NCBI RefSeq assembly: GCF_900142545.1
Contig: NZ_FRBF01000003.1
Location: forward strand, 213,451-277,450
Source: Fibrobacter sp. UWT2
GTDB lineage: Bacteria > Fibrobacterota > Fibrobacteria > Fibrobacterales > Fibrobacteraceae
Length of the DNA: 64,000 nucleotides
Direction: 5' to 3'
Positions 42,607-52,324 of the stretch are shown here, piece after piece (the first letter of the stretch is position 1; each line of letters opens with the position of its first letter). The translations under genes were made by a program, and so were the position numbers. Below the pieces are notes generated by a model that searched no databases, was not told where the DNA came from, and worked only from the letters and a program-made list of their open reading frames with translations.

Positions 42607-45249
42607 ATGGCTGCTAAAAAATCGATTCCTGAAAGATTCTCTAATTGGTACATCCCCCTCATTTGTAAGCACCAGTACAAGGCCCTTGCCTTTTACCTGA
42701 TTCTTGCGGTGCTTTTTGCCATTCCCATTTTGTTTAAGCCGGGCCTTAAACTGGATGCGGACCTTTCGCATTTGCTGCCTCAAGATACGCCGAGTGTGAA
42801 GGCTCTCGAAGAATCTTACTTGCGCTTCGGTTCTACCGACAAGTTCATGATCGCTATCCAGAGCGAAGACGTAAACCTGGTCGTTGCCTTGCAGGATTCC
42901 ATCGCGGACTACATTCACCGCAATTGGGAAGGCGACTATGTTTCGACTCAAGTCGATAACGACAACCAGTTCTTCAAGGACAATGCGCTGCTTTACTTGC
43001 CGGTAAAGCATCTTGAAAATATCCGTGACAACCTGGAAGATTTGCAGCTTGAAATTGGTCGTAAGAACGGCCCACTGGTCGTTGACTTGCTGGGTGCCGC
43101 TGATTCTGCTGCGGTCGCTGATTCCACGAATGCTTCTGCAGATGCTGCCCCTGCGAAAAAGGAACGCGTGTGGTTCGACGAAAACCTGCCGCAAGAATTG
43201 GGACTCCCTGACGAAGCAGTGAGTGCCTTTGCCGCATTCTTCAAGAAGGACAAGGCCGATTCCGTTGACATCGCCAAGGCTCAAAACGAAGAAGAGGAAT
43301 GGAATCCGAAGTCTACGATTCCGTCAGAACTTAAGAATCGCCTAATCGGTTCTCCGCGTCCGGATAGCACCGGAAAGATTCTCTATAACGGCGTGGTGAA
43401 CGCCAAGCTGATTAAGCCCTCGACGGACTATGAATTCGTGACGCACATTTTGGCACGCACCGATTCCTTGCTCGCTTATTTCAGCAGCAAGACTTATCCG
43501 GTGCCGACCCGCTTTACGGTGGAAGGCACCTACGAAGGCCTTAAGGAAGTCGATGAAGTTGCGAACGATTCCATCTTCTCGTTTGCAATCAGCCTCGTGC
43601 TGATTATCTTCCTCACGATTTTCTTCTTCCGGAGCGTGAAGGGCCCGATTTTGGTGACGGCCTCGGTGCTTTATGCGTGCCTCCCGACGCTTGCTTTTAC
43701 GGCTTTGTTCTACGGCAAGTTGAACCCGTTTACGGTGTTCGTGGCATCGATTATTCTCGGTATCGGTATTGACTATTCGATTCATATTCTGGGTACTTCG
43801 CAGAAGTTGCTGCACAAGTACGCGACCCTCGAGGAAGTGCTGGAACATGCCCAGAGGAAGATGCTCAAGCCGTTTATCTTGGCAAGCTTTACGACAATCG
43901 CTGCGTTCCTTACGTTGCTCGCGGCGCACTTCCGTGGATTCTATGAATTCGGCGTGGTGGCTTCGATGGGTGTGCTGTTCAGTATGCTTACCTCGGTGCT
44001 GTTCCTCCCGGTGCTGGTAAAGTGCATGGGCGGTATCCCGAAGGCTCCGGACAATTCCTTGTTGCCCAAGTCCTGGGATGAGGCTAAGATCCTGCGCATC
44101 TTCAAGTATCTCGCTTTTGCTGGCTTTGCCCTCGGTGCCGTTTCGCTCTGGTTTGCACAGGATGTGGACTTTGAACATAACCTGCGTAATTTGCGCCGCG
44201 TTTCCACCAACGTGACCACCTCGAAGAACAAGATTTCGACCAAGGTGACTCGCGCAACGGGCAAGGCCGTGACCTCGACTCCGGCTGCCGTGATGGGCTC
44301 CAAGCCCGAACAGCTTGACAAACTTTATGATACTCTGATGGTGCGCCTGCATGTGGAACACGATTCGACTCTCGGAAGTTTCCTCACGCTCAAGAGCTTT
44401 GTGCCGCCTATGGATTCGCAGAAGGCCCGTCTCGAAATCATCGAAGAAATTCGCGACCTCGCCGAAGCCCGCGTGTTTGACCGCGCCGAAGGTGAAGACT
44501 CCGTGAATATTGCGAACCTGCGCAAACTCTCTGCGGTTGAAGAACCCTTCACTCCCGAAGATGTTCCGAGCTGGACGCTGGACTTGCTCCGCGAAAAAGA
44601 CGGCAGCTACGGTAAGATTGGCTTTATCTACGGCGACTTCCCAAGCTGGGATGCTCACGCCTTGCATCGTTTCCAGGAACGTTATGGCCACTGGAATTTT
44701 GACGGTGAAGACCTTCGCACGTTCTCGTCGCAGTTTATTCTCTCTGACGTGATTGATTCGGTGAAGAAGGATAGCTTCAGGCTCGCGCTCGTGATCATCC
44801 TCGTGATTTTCGGTACGCTGGTGATTTCGTTCCGCAAGCCGAAATTCTTCCTGGTGGGTTGCGTTTCCTTTGGCATGGGCACGCTCCTTACGCTCGGTCT
44901 TCTCGGATTCCTGACGGATATGTTTGAATTCGGCAAGATCAGCATCTACAACGTGATTGTGATTCCGATGGCACTCGGTATCGGCATCGATGCCACCATC
45001 CACATGATTACCTCGTGGACCTCTGACAATAATAAGGAAATGAATCTGCGTCAGCTGATGGATACCACAGGCCGTAACGTGATGGCAAGTTCTACTACGA
45101 CCATCGCGGGCTTTGTCGGATTCCTGTTCACGACTCACCGCGGCCTGAAGGGCATCGGCGACCTCGCTTGCATCAGCATCGCGATGTTCCTCATCACGAG
45201 CGTTATCTTCTGCATGTATTTGTGCGGCACCTGGCTCAAGAAAAAGTAG
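42607..45249 (+). CDS. RND/MMPL-family exporter
   Basis: 880 residues from the ATG at 42607, which has no ribosome binding site but TATAGT 7 nt upstream. Two halves, each with a periplasmic domain followed by a membrane bundle: 'GIGIDYSIHIL' and 'GIGIDATIHMI' are the repeated helix motifs of HAE3/MMPL-type RND proteins, and the halves are separated near residue 470. A charged spacer (about 165-225) rich in Asp and Ala lies in the first periplasmic domain. It would use the proton gradient to move a lipid or hydrophobic molecule. The surface-glycan genes just before suggest an envelope cargo. Confidence 0.85.
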   Translation: MAAKKSIPERFSNWYIPLICKHQYKALAFYLILAVLFAIPILFKPGLKLDADLSHLLPQDTPSVKALEESYLRFGSTDKFMIAIQSEDVNLVVALQDSIADYIHRNWEGDYVSTQVDNDNQFFKDNALLYLPVKHLENIRDNLEDLQLEIGRKNGPLVVDLLGAADSAAVADSTNASADAAPAKKERVWFDENLPQELGLPDEAVSAFAAFFKKDKADSVDIAKAQNEEEEWNPKSTIPSELKNRLIGSPRPDSTGKILYNGVVNAKLIKPSTDYEFVTHILARTDSLLAYFSSKTYPVPTRFTVEGTYEGLKEVDEVANDSIFSFAISLVLIIFLTIFFFRSVKGPILVTASVLYACLPTLAFTALFYGKLNPFTVFVASIILGIGIDYSIHILGTSQKLLHKYATLEEVLEHAQRKMLKPFILASFTTIAAFLTLLAAHFRGFYEFGVVASMGVLFSMLTSVLFLPVLVKCMGGIPKAPDNSLLPKSWDEAKILRIFKYLAFAGFALGAVSLWFAQDVDFEHNLRNLRRVSTNVTTSKNKISTKVTRATGKAVTSTPAAVMGSKPEQLDKLYDTLMVRLHVEHDSTLGSFLTLKSFVPPMDSQKARLEIIEEIRDLAEARVFDRAEGEDSVNIANLRKLSAVEEPFTPEDVPSWTLDLLREKDGSYGKIGFIYGDFPSWDAHALHRFQERYGHWNFDGEDLRTFSSQFILSDVIDSVKKDSFRLALVIILVIFGTLVISFRKPKFFLVGCVSFGMGTLLTLGLLGFLTDMFEFGKISIYNVIVIPMALGIGIDATIHMITSWTSDNNKEMNLRQLMDTTGRNVMASSTTTIAGFVGFLFTTHRGLKGIGDLACISIAMFLITSVIFCMYLCGTWLKKK

Positions 45250-45485
45250 TCAAAGCCATAAGCTTCGTCTAGCTGCGTTCTCGACCCTCTCGCCGTATTA
45301 TTTATACGGCTTCGGGGTCTGCGGCCTTGCTATACTCGCTTCTGACTTTGACTGTAGTTAAATTGTACAGCTTCGGTCCTGCGGCGTCGTTCTGCTCGCT
45401 TCTAGCTTCGGCTTGTCATGCTGACGCAGGTCAGCATCAGCTTGTCATGCCGTTTGTCATGCTGAACTTGGTTCAGCATCGGCAT
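45250..45485. repeat. Repeat-rich spacer
   Basis: No gene. Two related direct units (GCTTCGGGGTCTGCGGC near 45,309 and GCTTCGGTCCTGCGGC near 45,370, each leading to CTCGCTTCT), a GCCGTAT/ATACGGC hairpin near 45,291 that may end the RND transcript, and two GTCAT..ATC palindromes: stem ATGCTGAC/GTCAGCAT at 45418-45437 and stem ATGCTGAAC/GTTCAGCAT at 45459-45479. Confidence 0.7.
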
Positions 45486-47555
45486 TTAAAGACCGCGTTC
45501 GAGCGAGTAGTCCGAAATCTTGAGCAATGTGTCGAGGGTCGCTGAGAGGCGACCTTCTTCATTTTGCAACTTGCCGGTAAGTTCGTTTTCCTGGCGCAGG
45601 TCGCTGTCAGCGAAAATATGCGTTTCATCCTGAGCGGGGTACTTCGCGATAAAGCGGTAACCGTCAAGCCCGATGGCTGCATAACCAGAATAGGCACCGA
45701 GCGAGAGACCTGCGATTTCTTTTGCCTCGACAACAGAAATAGTAGAATCAGCAGCAACAGAATCGTTTGCGACTGTGTCGGCCTTCGTTACGTTTCCGCG
45801 CAGCAAGTTGTGTCCCATGAAAATGTTGGGGACTGCAAAACCGGCGAGTTCCAGCACGGTGGGCGCAATATCAATTTGCGCGGCGGTTGTCGTATCGCGT
45901 ACAGCGTCAAGTCCCTTTCCGTGAATAAAGAACGGAATCCAGCTCACGTTCGAAAAACCGCCGCCGTTCATCGTCGAAACGCCGTTTTCACCCAGAGGGA
46001 ATCCGTGGTCGGCCATAATAATCACGTAGGTGTTCTTGTACCATTTTTCGTTTTCGACGGCGCGGAAGAATCGGGCGATTTGCCTATCGGCATAATTCAT
46101 CGTCACGTTGATGCGTTCCTGCAACGGACGATTCTTCTCTTCGTCGGTCATGCTCGCGGCAAAGTTGAACGGGTAGTGATTCGAACGCGTCATGAGGGTA
46201 GCGAGGAAGGGCTTGCCCTCCTTGGAAAGAGTGTCGCGAACGTATTCAATCGCGTTATCGATGAATGTGGAATCGTCTTCGCGTTCGCGGCTGTAATGCT
46301 GCTGCGTGTACCACTTGGACATCCATACGCCCAGATTGTCCCAGGCAGGATCGGCGGCAGACATGTAATGGGTGCTGTAGCCGTTTTCGGTCAGGACAGA
46401 AACAAAACTCGGAAGCGTTACGTGGGCAAGGTCTGTTGCCTGAGCCAAGCGAGAGTGATGCGGAATGCCGATGTGGGTTGAAAGTACGCCACCGGTCGTC
46501 GGAACGCCGCTGGTGTGCATACGCATCCACACGTGGGAATGGGCGGCGAGCGAATCCATGAACGGGGTTGGCGTGGGCTGAATTTGCGGGTTCATGTAAC
46601 CCGTGTTGCGACCGCGCTGCGATTCCATGAGCACCAATATAAAGTTGGGTTGCATTTCGCGCTGGGCCTTGAGCTTTTCGCTGTTCAGGAGCTCGGCACT
46701 CGGCACACGGTAAAGCGGCAGGTGATTGCCCGCGTCGCTGTCCGCAAAGGTCCAGTCGGAATCGCCTTCGATTTTTTGCCACAAGTTCTGGTAGGCGGTA
46801 CGGTAAGTTCCGAGGTCAGCATCTGTAAGGCCAACGGCTTTCTTTGCCACGAACAGGTCGTTGTAAATCAGTGATACAACCGGACGGAGCTTCGTCATGC
46901 GTGCGTTTCCTGTCCATATAAAGTAAACAAATAGGTAAGAGGCGATGTAGAAGATGACCATGGCAATCACGGATTTCTTCACATAGAATCCGTCGTTCGG
47001 TTGGTACCATTTGCAGAACAGCCTGTAAACGACATAAGTCAACGGCAACATCAGTGCCAGTACCACGAATTGCAAGTACGGTACGGACAGGTCGTTTGCC
47101 ACGTAGTCATAGAACACGATAATCGAAGACGTGTCCTTGTAAGTATCCACAAGTCCAAAAGTCAGGTGGCCGCCCAGGAATCGCTGGGTTTCGTTATCCA
47201 GAAGCGTCAAAAGTAAAATCGCGGTATGGAAGACGGCGTAAAGGATCGTTACAAGTTTTGTGACAACGGCTTTTGCAGATTCCTTGCTAGAGGCGAGTTG
47301 GTAAACGATGCCTCCCAAAATCAGGAACACCACCAAGGCGTTCACAATCCACATAAAGTCAATGCACACGGCATGGAAAATGAACCAGTCCGGCTTAGAA
47401 ACGAAGGGGAATCCGTAGGGATTGCTGCGGAACAAAAGCAACACGCGTAAAACAATGTGGGTAAGCCATGCTGCGAGCGAAATCAGCACAAGTTTCTGGA
47501 ACGGGGCAACGCTTGCCGCCACTTTCTTCAAAAAGCCGAGAATAGTAAGTTTCAT
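45486..47555 (-). CDS. LtaS-like phosphotransferase/sulfatase-fold membrane protein, second copy
   Basis: 689 residues from the ATG at 47555, behind AATCAC and TATTTT (6 nt away) and no Shine-Dalgarno. Five hydrophobic segments up to about 215, then the extracytoplasmic phosphatase-fold domain. Its nucleophile region reads 'FILVLMESQRGRNTGYM' with Ser after Glu; 'HTSGVPTTGGVLSTHIG' and 'VIIMADHGFPLGENG' bear the other metal ligands. The nearest relatives in memory are LtaS/MdoB-type. It differs clearly from the 38,338 copy, so the two probably use different acceptors or donors. Divergent from lptC with about 40 nt between starts. Confidence 0.78.
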   Translation of the reverse strand: MKLTILGFLKKVAASVAPFQKLVLISLAAWLTHIVLRVLLLFRSNPYGFPFVSKPDWFIFHAVCIDFMWIVNALVVFLILGGIVYQLASSKESAKAVVTKLVTILYAVFHTAILLLTLLDNETQRFLGGHLTFGLVDTYKDTSSIIVFYDYVANDLSVPYLQFVVLALMLPLTYVVYRLFCKWYQPNDGFYVKKSVIAMVIFYIASYLFVYFIWTGNARMTKLRPVVSLIYNDLFVAKKAVGLTDADLGTYRTAYQNLWQKIEGDSDWTFADSDAGNHLPLYRVPSAELLNSEKLKAQREMQPNFILVLMESQRGRNTGYMNPQIQPTPTPFMDSLAAHSHVWMRMHTSGVPTTGGVLSTHIGIPHHSRLAQATDLAHVTLPSFVSVLTENGYSTHYMSAADPAWDNLGVWMSKWYTQQHYSREREDDSTFIDNAIEYVRDTLSKEGKPFLATLMTRSNHYPFNFAASMTDEEKNRPLQERINVTMNYADRQIARFFRAVENEKWYKNTYVIIMADHGFPLGENGVSTMNGGGFSNVSWIPFFIHGKGLDAVRDTTTAAQIDIAPTVLELAGFAVPNIFMGHNLLRGNVTKADTVANDSVAADSTISVVEAKEIAGLSLGAYSGYAAIGLDGYRFIAKYPAQDETHIFADSDLRQENELTGKLQNEEGRLSATLDTLLKISDYSLERGL

Positions 47556-47594
47556 GTGATTAAAATAGAAAATCAAATTATGTATATTTGGCCT

Positions 47595-48443
47595 ATGATT
47601 CTTCAAAAGTGGGCGTTGATACCTTTATTGCTGATCGGTCTCGTTGTGACCGCTTGCGAAGAAATTGAAGAAGAAAAGCCCTGGTTGCAGGTAGAACGCC
47701 CCGAAATGCTCTTTACCGACACCACCCTCATGGACAGTTACGACAAGGGTGTGTTGGCTTGGAAACTCAAGACGGCCTATTTGGAACGCTGGAGCGACAA
47801 GGAAGTCGTATTTGTGCGCCCGGTGCTGGTTGATATTTATGATTCCCTTGGAGAACGCACTGCCTTCTTGCGCGCCGATTCCGGCCGCATGGATTTGAAG
47901 TTCACCTACGTGTATGCCTATGGCCATGTTTACGCCCTTACGCCCAAGGGAGCCTCGGTGCGTTCGGACTCCTTGATTTGGAACAAGAAGGACAACCTAG
48001 TCAAAACGGAAAGCTATGTGCGCGTGGTGAGCGAAGAAGGCGATGTGCTGCAAGGCCGCGGCTTTGAAAGCGACGCCCACATGGACAACTGGCGCATTCT
48101 TTCTAGTGTGACGGGCATTTTCCAGGATGCCGCCCGCCGCCTTAAAGAAGAAGACAAGTCCCAAGCGAAAGAAATTGAATCTCGCGATAGCGCCCAGGCT
48201 GCAGCGACTCCGACGTCTTCGGCAGTGGTGCTGCAACCCAGTTCGTCTTCGGTTGCTGTAAACTCGCAGAAAGTTACGAATACGGCAGCAACCGCTGCAA
48301 TGCCCGCGACAAAGCCTGCCGCAAAATCGGCGAACGATTCCGCTGCAACAGAACAGCCTTCTCCGTCTAAAGTGGATCGAGGATTCCTGTCGAAAATCAG
48401 AAACAAGGGGAATCGCGCCAGAGCAAAGCAGAGGGACGAATAA
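47595..48443 (+). CDS. lptC: LptC-like LPS transport lipoprotein
   Basis: 282 residues. An N-terminal hydrophobic stretch ends at 'VVTAC', a lipobox cysteine at 21, unlike E. coli LptC which has a plain anchor. Residues 30-185 form repeated beta strands ('VFVRPVLVDIYDSLGERTAF', 'GHVYALTPKGASVRSDSLIW', 'NLVKTESYVRVV') of the LptC jelly roll. A long Ala/Ser/Pro/Lys-rich tail (195-282) is unusual. First gene of the lpt operon; starts without a Shine-Dalgarno and with TATATT 6 nt upstream. The next gene starts at the same base where this stop ends. Confidence 0.85.
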   Translation: MILQKWALIPLLLIGLVVTACEEIEEEKPWLQVERPEMLFTDTTLMDSYDKGVLAWKLKTAYLERWSDKEVVFVRPVLVDIYDSLGERTAFLRADSGRMDLKFTYVYAYGHVYALTPKGASVRSDSLIWNKKDNLVKTESYVRVVSEEGDVLQGRGFESDAHMDNWRILSSVTGIFQDAARRLKEEDKSQAKEIESRDSAQAAATPTSSAVVLQPSSSSVAVNSQKVTNTAATAAMPATKPAAKSANDSAATEQPSPSKVDRGFLSKIRNKGNRARAKQRDE

Positions 48444-49759
48444 TGAATTCGTCGCTGTTCAAACTGTGGCTTTTGCCGTTGCTCCTGGTCGCGCTTCTGG
48501 CGACGAGTGCCGCTGCGCAGTCCTCGCCCTTGATCATGAAACATGCCGACAGCCTTGCTGTCGCCCGCAAGCGCGGAACGCTCTTGCTGCAAGGGCGAGT
48601 GCATTTCATTCACGACAGTATCCAGTTCCGCACCCAGCGTGCCTTCTGGCATAAGGATGCCGAAAGTGTGCAGTGCAGCGGCGGATTCCTGTTCACGCAC
48701 CCGTCGGGCTACATTAAGGCGCAAAATGGTTTGTACCAGAAAAAGTCTGCTATCGCAACGGCTTCGGGCGATGTGTATGCCGGCGACTCGGCGGCTTCGT
48801 ACCTCTTTACAGGCGATTATTTGGAATATGACCGTGAAAGAGAAATTCTCACGATGCCGCAAAAGCCAAAGCTTTACCAGTTCGAAAAGCAGAAAAGTGG
48901 AAAAATCGACACGGTGACGATTTCGGCCAAGCGCATTGTTTATAACAAGAAGGACGCTTTTGCTCAAGCTTTCGACGAGGTGAAGGTGACGCAGAACGAT
49001 ATGGTCGTCACTTGCGATACGGGCTTTTTCGACCGCAAGAATAACTGGCTTTCAATGAAGGGACACCCCACCTGCGACCTCAAGAATTACCACCTGACGG
49101 GGGATTCCATTTTCCTGGTGCTGGATTCTACGGGCAAGTCTCTGAAGTCTGCATTGGTGATTCGCAATGCCCACGGTGTTCAGCAAGAAGAACCCAAGAA
49201 GAACGCCCCCGGCAGTGTGACCGAAGCTTTTGGCGATACGCTATATGCGGAATTCAGCAACGAAAAAATCGAACGCCTGTACGTGAACCTGAATGCCCGC
49301 GGATTCTTCTACGAAACCGATCTTAAAGATTACCGCAACTTGATGGATGGCGACCGCCTAGACCTGTATTTCAATCAAGGAAAGATGGACAAGGCGGTGG
49401 TGTCGGGCAAGGCCCAGAGCACCTATTTCTACGTGAAAAAGGATCGCTCCGTTTCGGGCAAGAACGAGGCGACCGGCGACACCATCCATATCTTGTTCGA
49501 TGCCCAGAAGAATGCGGTGAAGTCCTTGAAACTTTTAGGGGCTGCAGCCATGGCAAGCGGTCGCTATATCGACATGGAAAAGACGGAACGCCTCAAGAGA
49601 GAAGCCGAGGCGGCCAAGGCTTCCGAAAAGGCTGCCGAAAAAGAGCTTGACAAAAATAAAGAATCAAGCGATAATAAAGATGCGAAAACGGTGAAATCCA
49701 AATTAGAAATGATGAGGAAAATCCGTGAAAAGGCTGTCACCCCGCCGAAAGATTTGTAA
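48443..49759 (+). CDS. lptA: LptA/OstA-like periplasmic protein
   Basis: 438 residues, far longer than E. coli LptA (185). Signal peptide ('LLPLLLVALLATSAAA') then many repeated beta strands in OstA style: 'GTLLLQGRVHFIHDSI', 'AFWHKDAESVQCSGGFLF', 'VYAGDSAASYLFTGDYLEY', 'KVTQNDMVVTCDTGFF', 'GDTLYAEFSNEKIERLYV'. The last 50 residues are charged and helical ('EAAKASEKAAEKELDKNKES'). It would form the bridge carrying lipopolysaccharide or a related glycolipid across the periplasm. Coupled to lptC (overlap) and 18 nt before lptB. Confidence 0.85.
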   Translation: MNSSLFKLWLLPLLLVALLATSAAAQSSPLIMKHADSLAVARKRGTLLLQGRVHFIHDSIQFRTQRAFWHKDAESVQCSGGFLFTHPSGYIKAQNGLYQKKSAIATASGDVYAGDSAASYLFTGDYLEYDREREILTMPQKPKLYQFEKQKSGKIDTVTISAKRIVYNKKDAFAQAFDEVKVTQNDMVVTCDTGFFDRKNNWLSMKGHPTCDLKNYHLTGDSIFLVLDSTGKSLKSALVIRNAHGVQQEEPKKNAPGSVTEAFGDTLYAEFSNEKIERLYVNLNARGFFYETDLKDYRNLMDGDRLDLYFNQGKMDKAVVSGKAQSTYFYVKKDRSVSGKNEATGDTIHILFDAQKNAVKSLKLLGAAAMASGRYIDMEKTERLKREAEAAKASEKAAEKELDKNKESSDNKDAKTVKSKLEMMRKIREKAVTPPKDL

Positions 49760-49777
49760 ATTGGGTTTGGAAGGTAT

Positions 49778-50515
49778 ATGAAAAATTTAGTGAGTACCAT
49801 ACGCACGGAACACCTGAGAAAGGTTTATGGCGGTCGCCAAGTGGTGAGCGACGTGTCCATCCGTGTGTCCCAGGGCGAAATTGTCGGACTCCTGGGCCCT
49901 AACGGTGCTGGCAAGACAACTTCGTTCTATATGATTGTGGGTATGGTGCGTCCGGAGTCGGGTCACATTTTTCTCGATGACATCGAAATGACTGACAAGC
50001 CCATGTACAAGCGCGCTCGCTTGGGCATCGGCTACCTGCCCCAGGAAGCTTCGATTTTCCGTAAGCTCAGCGTCGAAGACAACATCATGGCGATTCTTGA
50101 AACACAGGGCATGAAGCGTTCCGAACGCAAGCGCCGCCTCGAAGAATTGCTTGAAGAATTTAAGATTACGCACATTCGCAAAACCAAGTCCATGAGCTGC
50201 TCGGGTGGTGAACGCCGCCGCTTGGAAATTGCTCGCGCCCTTGCCAGCGATCCGTCGTTCCTTTTGCTGGACGAACCTTTCGCAGGTATCGACCCCATTG
50301 CGGTGGCCGACATCCAGTCCATTATTTCGGGTCTCAAGGATCGCGGCATGGGTATCTTGATTACGGACCACAACGTGCGTGAAACCCTTTCGATTACGGA
50401 TCGCGCCTACATTATGTACAAGAGCCAGGTGCTTACCGAAGGTTCTTCGGAATACCTCGCTAACGACCCCGAAGCCCGCCGCATTTACCTTGGCGATAGT
50501 TTCAGCCTAGGGTAG
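49778..50515 (+). CDS. lptB: LPS export ABC transporter ATPase LptB
   Basis: 245 residues, the usual length. Walker A '[11 protein letters not shown]', signature '[15 protein letters not shown]', Walker B '[15 protein letters not shown]' and switch His in '[12 protein letters not shown]'; the '[18 protein letters not shown]' Q-loop region is that of LptB. It powers extraction of LPS from the inner membrane with LptF/LptG, which are elsewhere. Ends 8 nt before rpoN, which is a widely conserved order (lptA-lptB-rpoN-hpf). Confidence 0.97.
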   Translation: MKNLVSTIRTEHLRKVYGGRQVVSDVSIRVSQGEIVGLLGPNGAGKTTSFYMIVGMVRPESGHIFLDDIEMTDKPMYKRARLGIGYLPQEASIFRKLSVEDNIMAILETQGMKRSERKRRLEELLEEFKITHIRKTKSMSCSGGERRRLEIARALASDPSFLLLDEPFAGIDPIAVADIQSIISGLKDRGMGILITDHNVRETLSITDRAYIMYKSQVLTEGSSEYLANDPEARRIYLGDSFSLG

Positions 50516-50523
50516 GGGGTAAC

Positions 50524-52149
50524 GTGGATCTTGGAATTCAACTTGGCACAAACCAGCGTCTGGAGCAGAATCTCTCGCCCCAGTTAAGGCAGTTTGTCAC
50601 CATTCTGCAAAAGAATTCCCTGGAGCTCGATACCGCTATCAAAGAAGAACTTGAAAGCAATCCGCTTCTGGAATTGGATGAAGCCGCGCCTATGGAGGAA
50701 CGCGAAGTTCACGAAGACGAACTTCCGGATTCCGGTGCAGAATTGCGCGAAGCCAAGGATGACTTCGACGACTACGATTCGGGCGACTATTCCAGCCTCG
50801 AAGACAGCGCCATGGGCGACAGCCGCCTTCTAGATGGCGGTGACGATATCAATTACGAGCAGTACCTGAAAGACGGCTCCATGAACGAAGACGCCCCCTT
50901 CAAGGATTTGAATGTGGGTGGCGATGCTGACGACGAATGGGACCGTCCCATTAAAGATCACGGCAAGAGCCTTCAGGATCAGCTGCGCGACCAGCTTTCG
51001 CTTTGGTCGGGTACCCGTGAACAGCTTGATCAACTGGCCCAAAGCAATTGCTCCGAACCGAAATTCCGCTCCTTGGTGGAGTACCTGATCGATTCGCTGG
51101 ACGAGAACGGCTTCTTGCAAGAAGCGACTCTCGAAGAGACGCCCTTGCGCCTGTCCGAAGACCCTTACATCAACGAAATCGAATCCATGCTCCGCAATGA
51201 AATTCCCCTGGAGGAATGTTCCTTGCCGGTACGCGAAGCGGTTCATGTGCTGCAGGGCTTCAATCCGCGCGGAATCGGTGCCCGCAACCAGCGCGAATGC
51301 TTTTTGATTCAGGCTTACGGTCTCCCGAATTTTCCGCCGCTCGGCATCAAGATTCTTGAAAAATGCTACGACGACTTGCTGGCGTTACGTTATGCTAAAA
51401 TTGGTAAGGCTTTAGGTGTTTCTACCGAAGATGTGCAGCGAGCAGTCGCAAGCTTTGCAAAGTTGAATCCCCATCCGGGTTTCCAGCTGTCCAATTCCCG
51501 CGTGCAGACCATTGCCGCCGACCTCAAGGTGGTCGACAAGCATGGCCGTATGGAAGTGGAATCGGTGCGTTCCTCGGTACAGAAAAGACTCCGCGTGAAT
51601 CAGACCTACAAGGCCATTCTCGACGACAAGAGAGCTTCCAAGTCCGACAAGGATTACGTACGCACTCATTTGTTCAAGGCAGTGGAATTTATCAAGGCGC
51701 TCGATAACCGCTACACGACCATGGAACTCGTGATGCGTGCGATTTTCAAGCGCCAGAAGGATTTCTTCACCAAGGGCCCTGCATTCCTGAAGCCCATGGT
51801 GCAGCAGGACATTGCCGATGACATCAAGCGCGACGTGAGTACCGTGAACCGCTCGGTCAACGGCAAGTACGTCGATACGCCTTACGGCATATTCGAACTC
51901 AAGCAGTTCTTTACTTCGGGCGTCAAGCAGGATTCTTCTCCGGATGCCGCCGAACTCAGCTCGGCAACCATCCTGGATGCCATCAAGAAACTCGTGGACG
52001 AAGAAGACAAGAAAAAGCCTCTTTCGGACCAGGCCATTGCAGACAAACTGATGGAACAGGGTATCAAGGTGGCGCGTCGAACGGTAGCAAAATACCGCGA
52101 AGAAGAGCTTCATTTGTTGCCCGCCAGCAAGCGCAAAAAGCTCGTTTAG
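50524..52149 (+). CDS. rpoN: RNA polymerase sigma-54 factor
   Basis: 541 residues, GTG start with GGGG/GTAAC upstream. Region I is Gln/Leu-rich ('LGTNQRLEQNLSPQLRQFVT'), region II is a long acidic stretch (60-145), then the core-binding part, and the RpoN box 'ARRTVAKYRE' near residue 520, followed by a basic tail. Sigma-54 directs polymerase to -24/-12 promoters and needs an AAA+ activator. Target genes are not evident in the window. A weak terminator follows at 52,149-52,172, and hpf then has its own promoter. Confidence 0.97.
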   Translation: MDLGIQLGTNQRLEQNLSPQLRQFVTILQKNSLELDTAIKEELESNPLLELDEAAPMEEREVHEDELPDSGAELREAKDDFDDYDSGDYSSLEDSAMGDSRLLDGGDDINYEQYLKDGSMNEDAPFKDLNVGGDADDEWDRPIKDHGKSLQDQLRDQLSLWSGTREQLDQLAQSNCSEPKFRSLVEYLIDSLDENGFLQEATLEETPLRLSEDPYINEIESMLRNEIPLEECSLPVREAVHVLQGFNPRGIGARNQRECFLIQAYGLPNFPPLGIKILEKCYDDLLALRYAKIGKALGVSTEDVQRAVASFAKLNPHPGFQLSNSRVQTIAADLKVVDKHGRMEVESVRSSVQKRLRVNQTYKAILDDKRASKSDKDYVRTHLFKAVEFIKALDNRYTTMELVMRAIFKRQKDFFTKGPAFLKPMVQQDIADDIKRDVSTVNRSVNGKYVDTPYGIFELKQFFTSGVKQDSSPDAAELSSATILDAIKKLVDEEDKKKPLSDQAIADKLMEQGIKVARRTVAKYREEELHLLPASKRKKLV

Positions 52150-52172
52150 GCCTTTTTTTGCCTAAAAAGGCC
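52149..52172 (+). terminator. Weak terminator after rpoN
   Basis: GGCCTTTTT and AAAAAGGCC form a stem over a 6-nt loop, with ACTTTTGT after it. May reduce read-through into hpf. Confidence 0.5.
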
Positions 52173-52187
52173 ACTTTTGTACTAAAT

Positions 52188-52202
52188 ATTCCAATTTGGA
52201 AT
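52188..52202. promoter_or_regulatory. Palindrome in the hpf control region
   Basis: ATTCCAATTTGGAAT is a perfect 15-nt inverted repeat around a central T. It lies about 55 nt upstream of a -10-like TATACT (52258-52263, with an extended TG) whose -35 could be TTGTTT. A GGAGC/GCTCC hairpin follows at 52272-52286 in the leader. A strong TAAGGAGG ribosome binding site precedes the hpf ATG. Confidence 0.45.
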
Positions 52203-52324
52203 AAGTTTTTTTGAAAATTTTTGAAAAACCCTTTGTTTTTGAACAAAAAAAGATGTATATACTCTAGACGTGGAGCAAAAAGCTCCGCAAATAAATAAGA
52301 ACCCTTTTTAAGGAGGTTAATATT

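Noticed and set aside
43342..45138. Long reverse frame opposite the RND gene
   Set aside because: Composition (His, Arg, Glu) is that of a shadow frame and it covers a well-supported gene.
45250..45485. CRISPR-like repeats
   Set aside because: Units are few, diverged and without regular spacers; no cas genes in the window.
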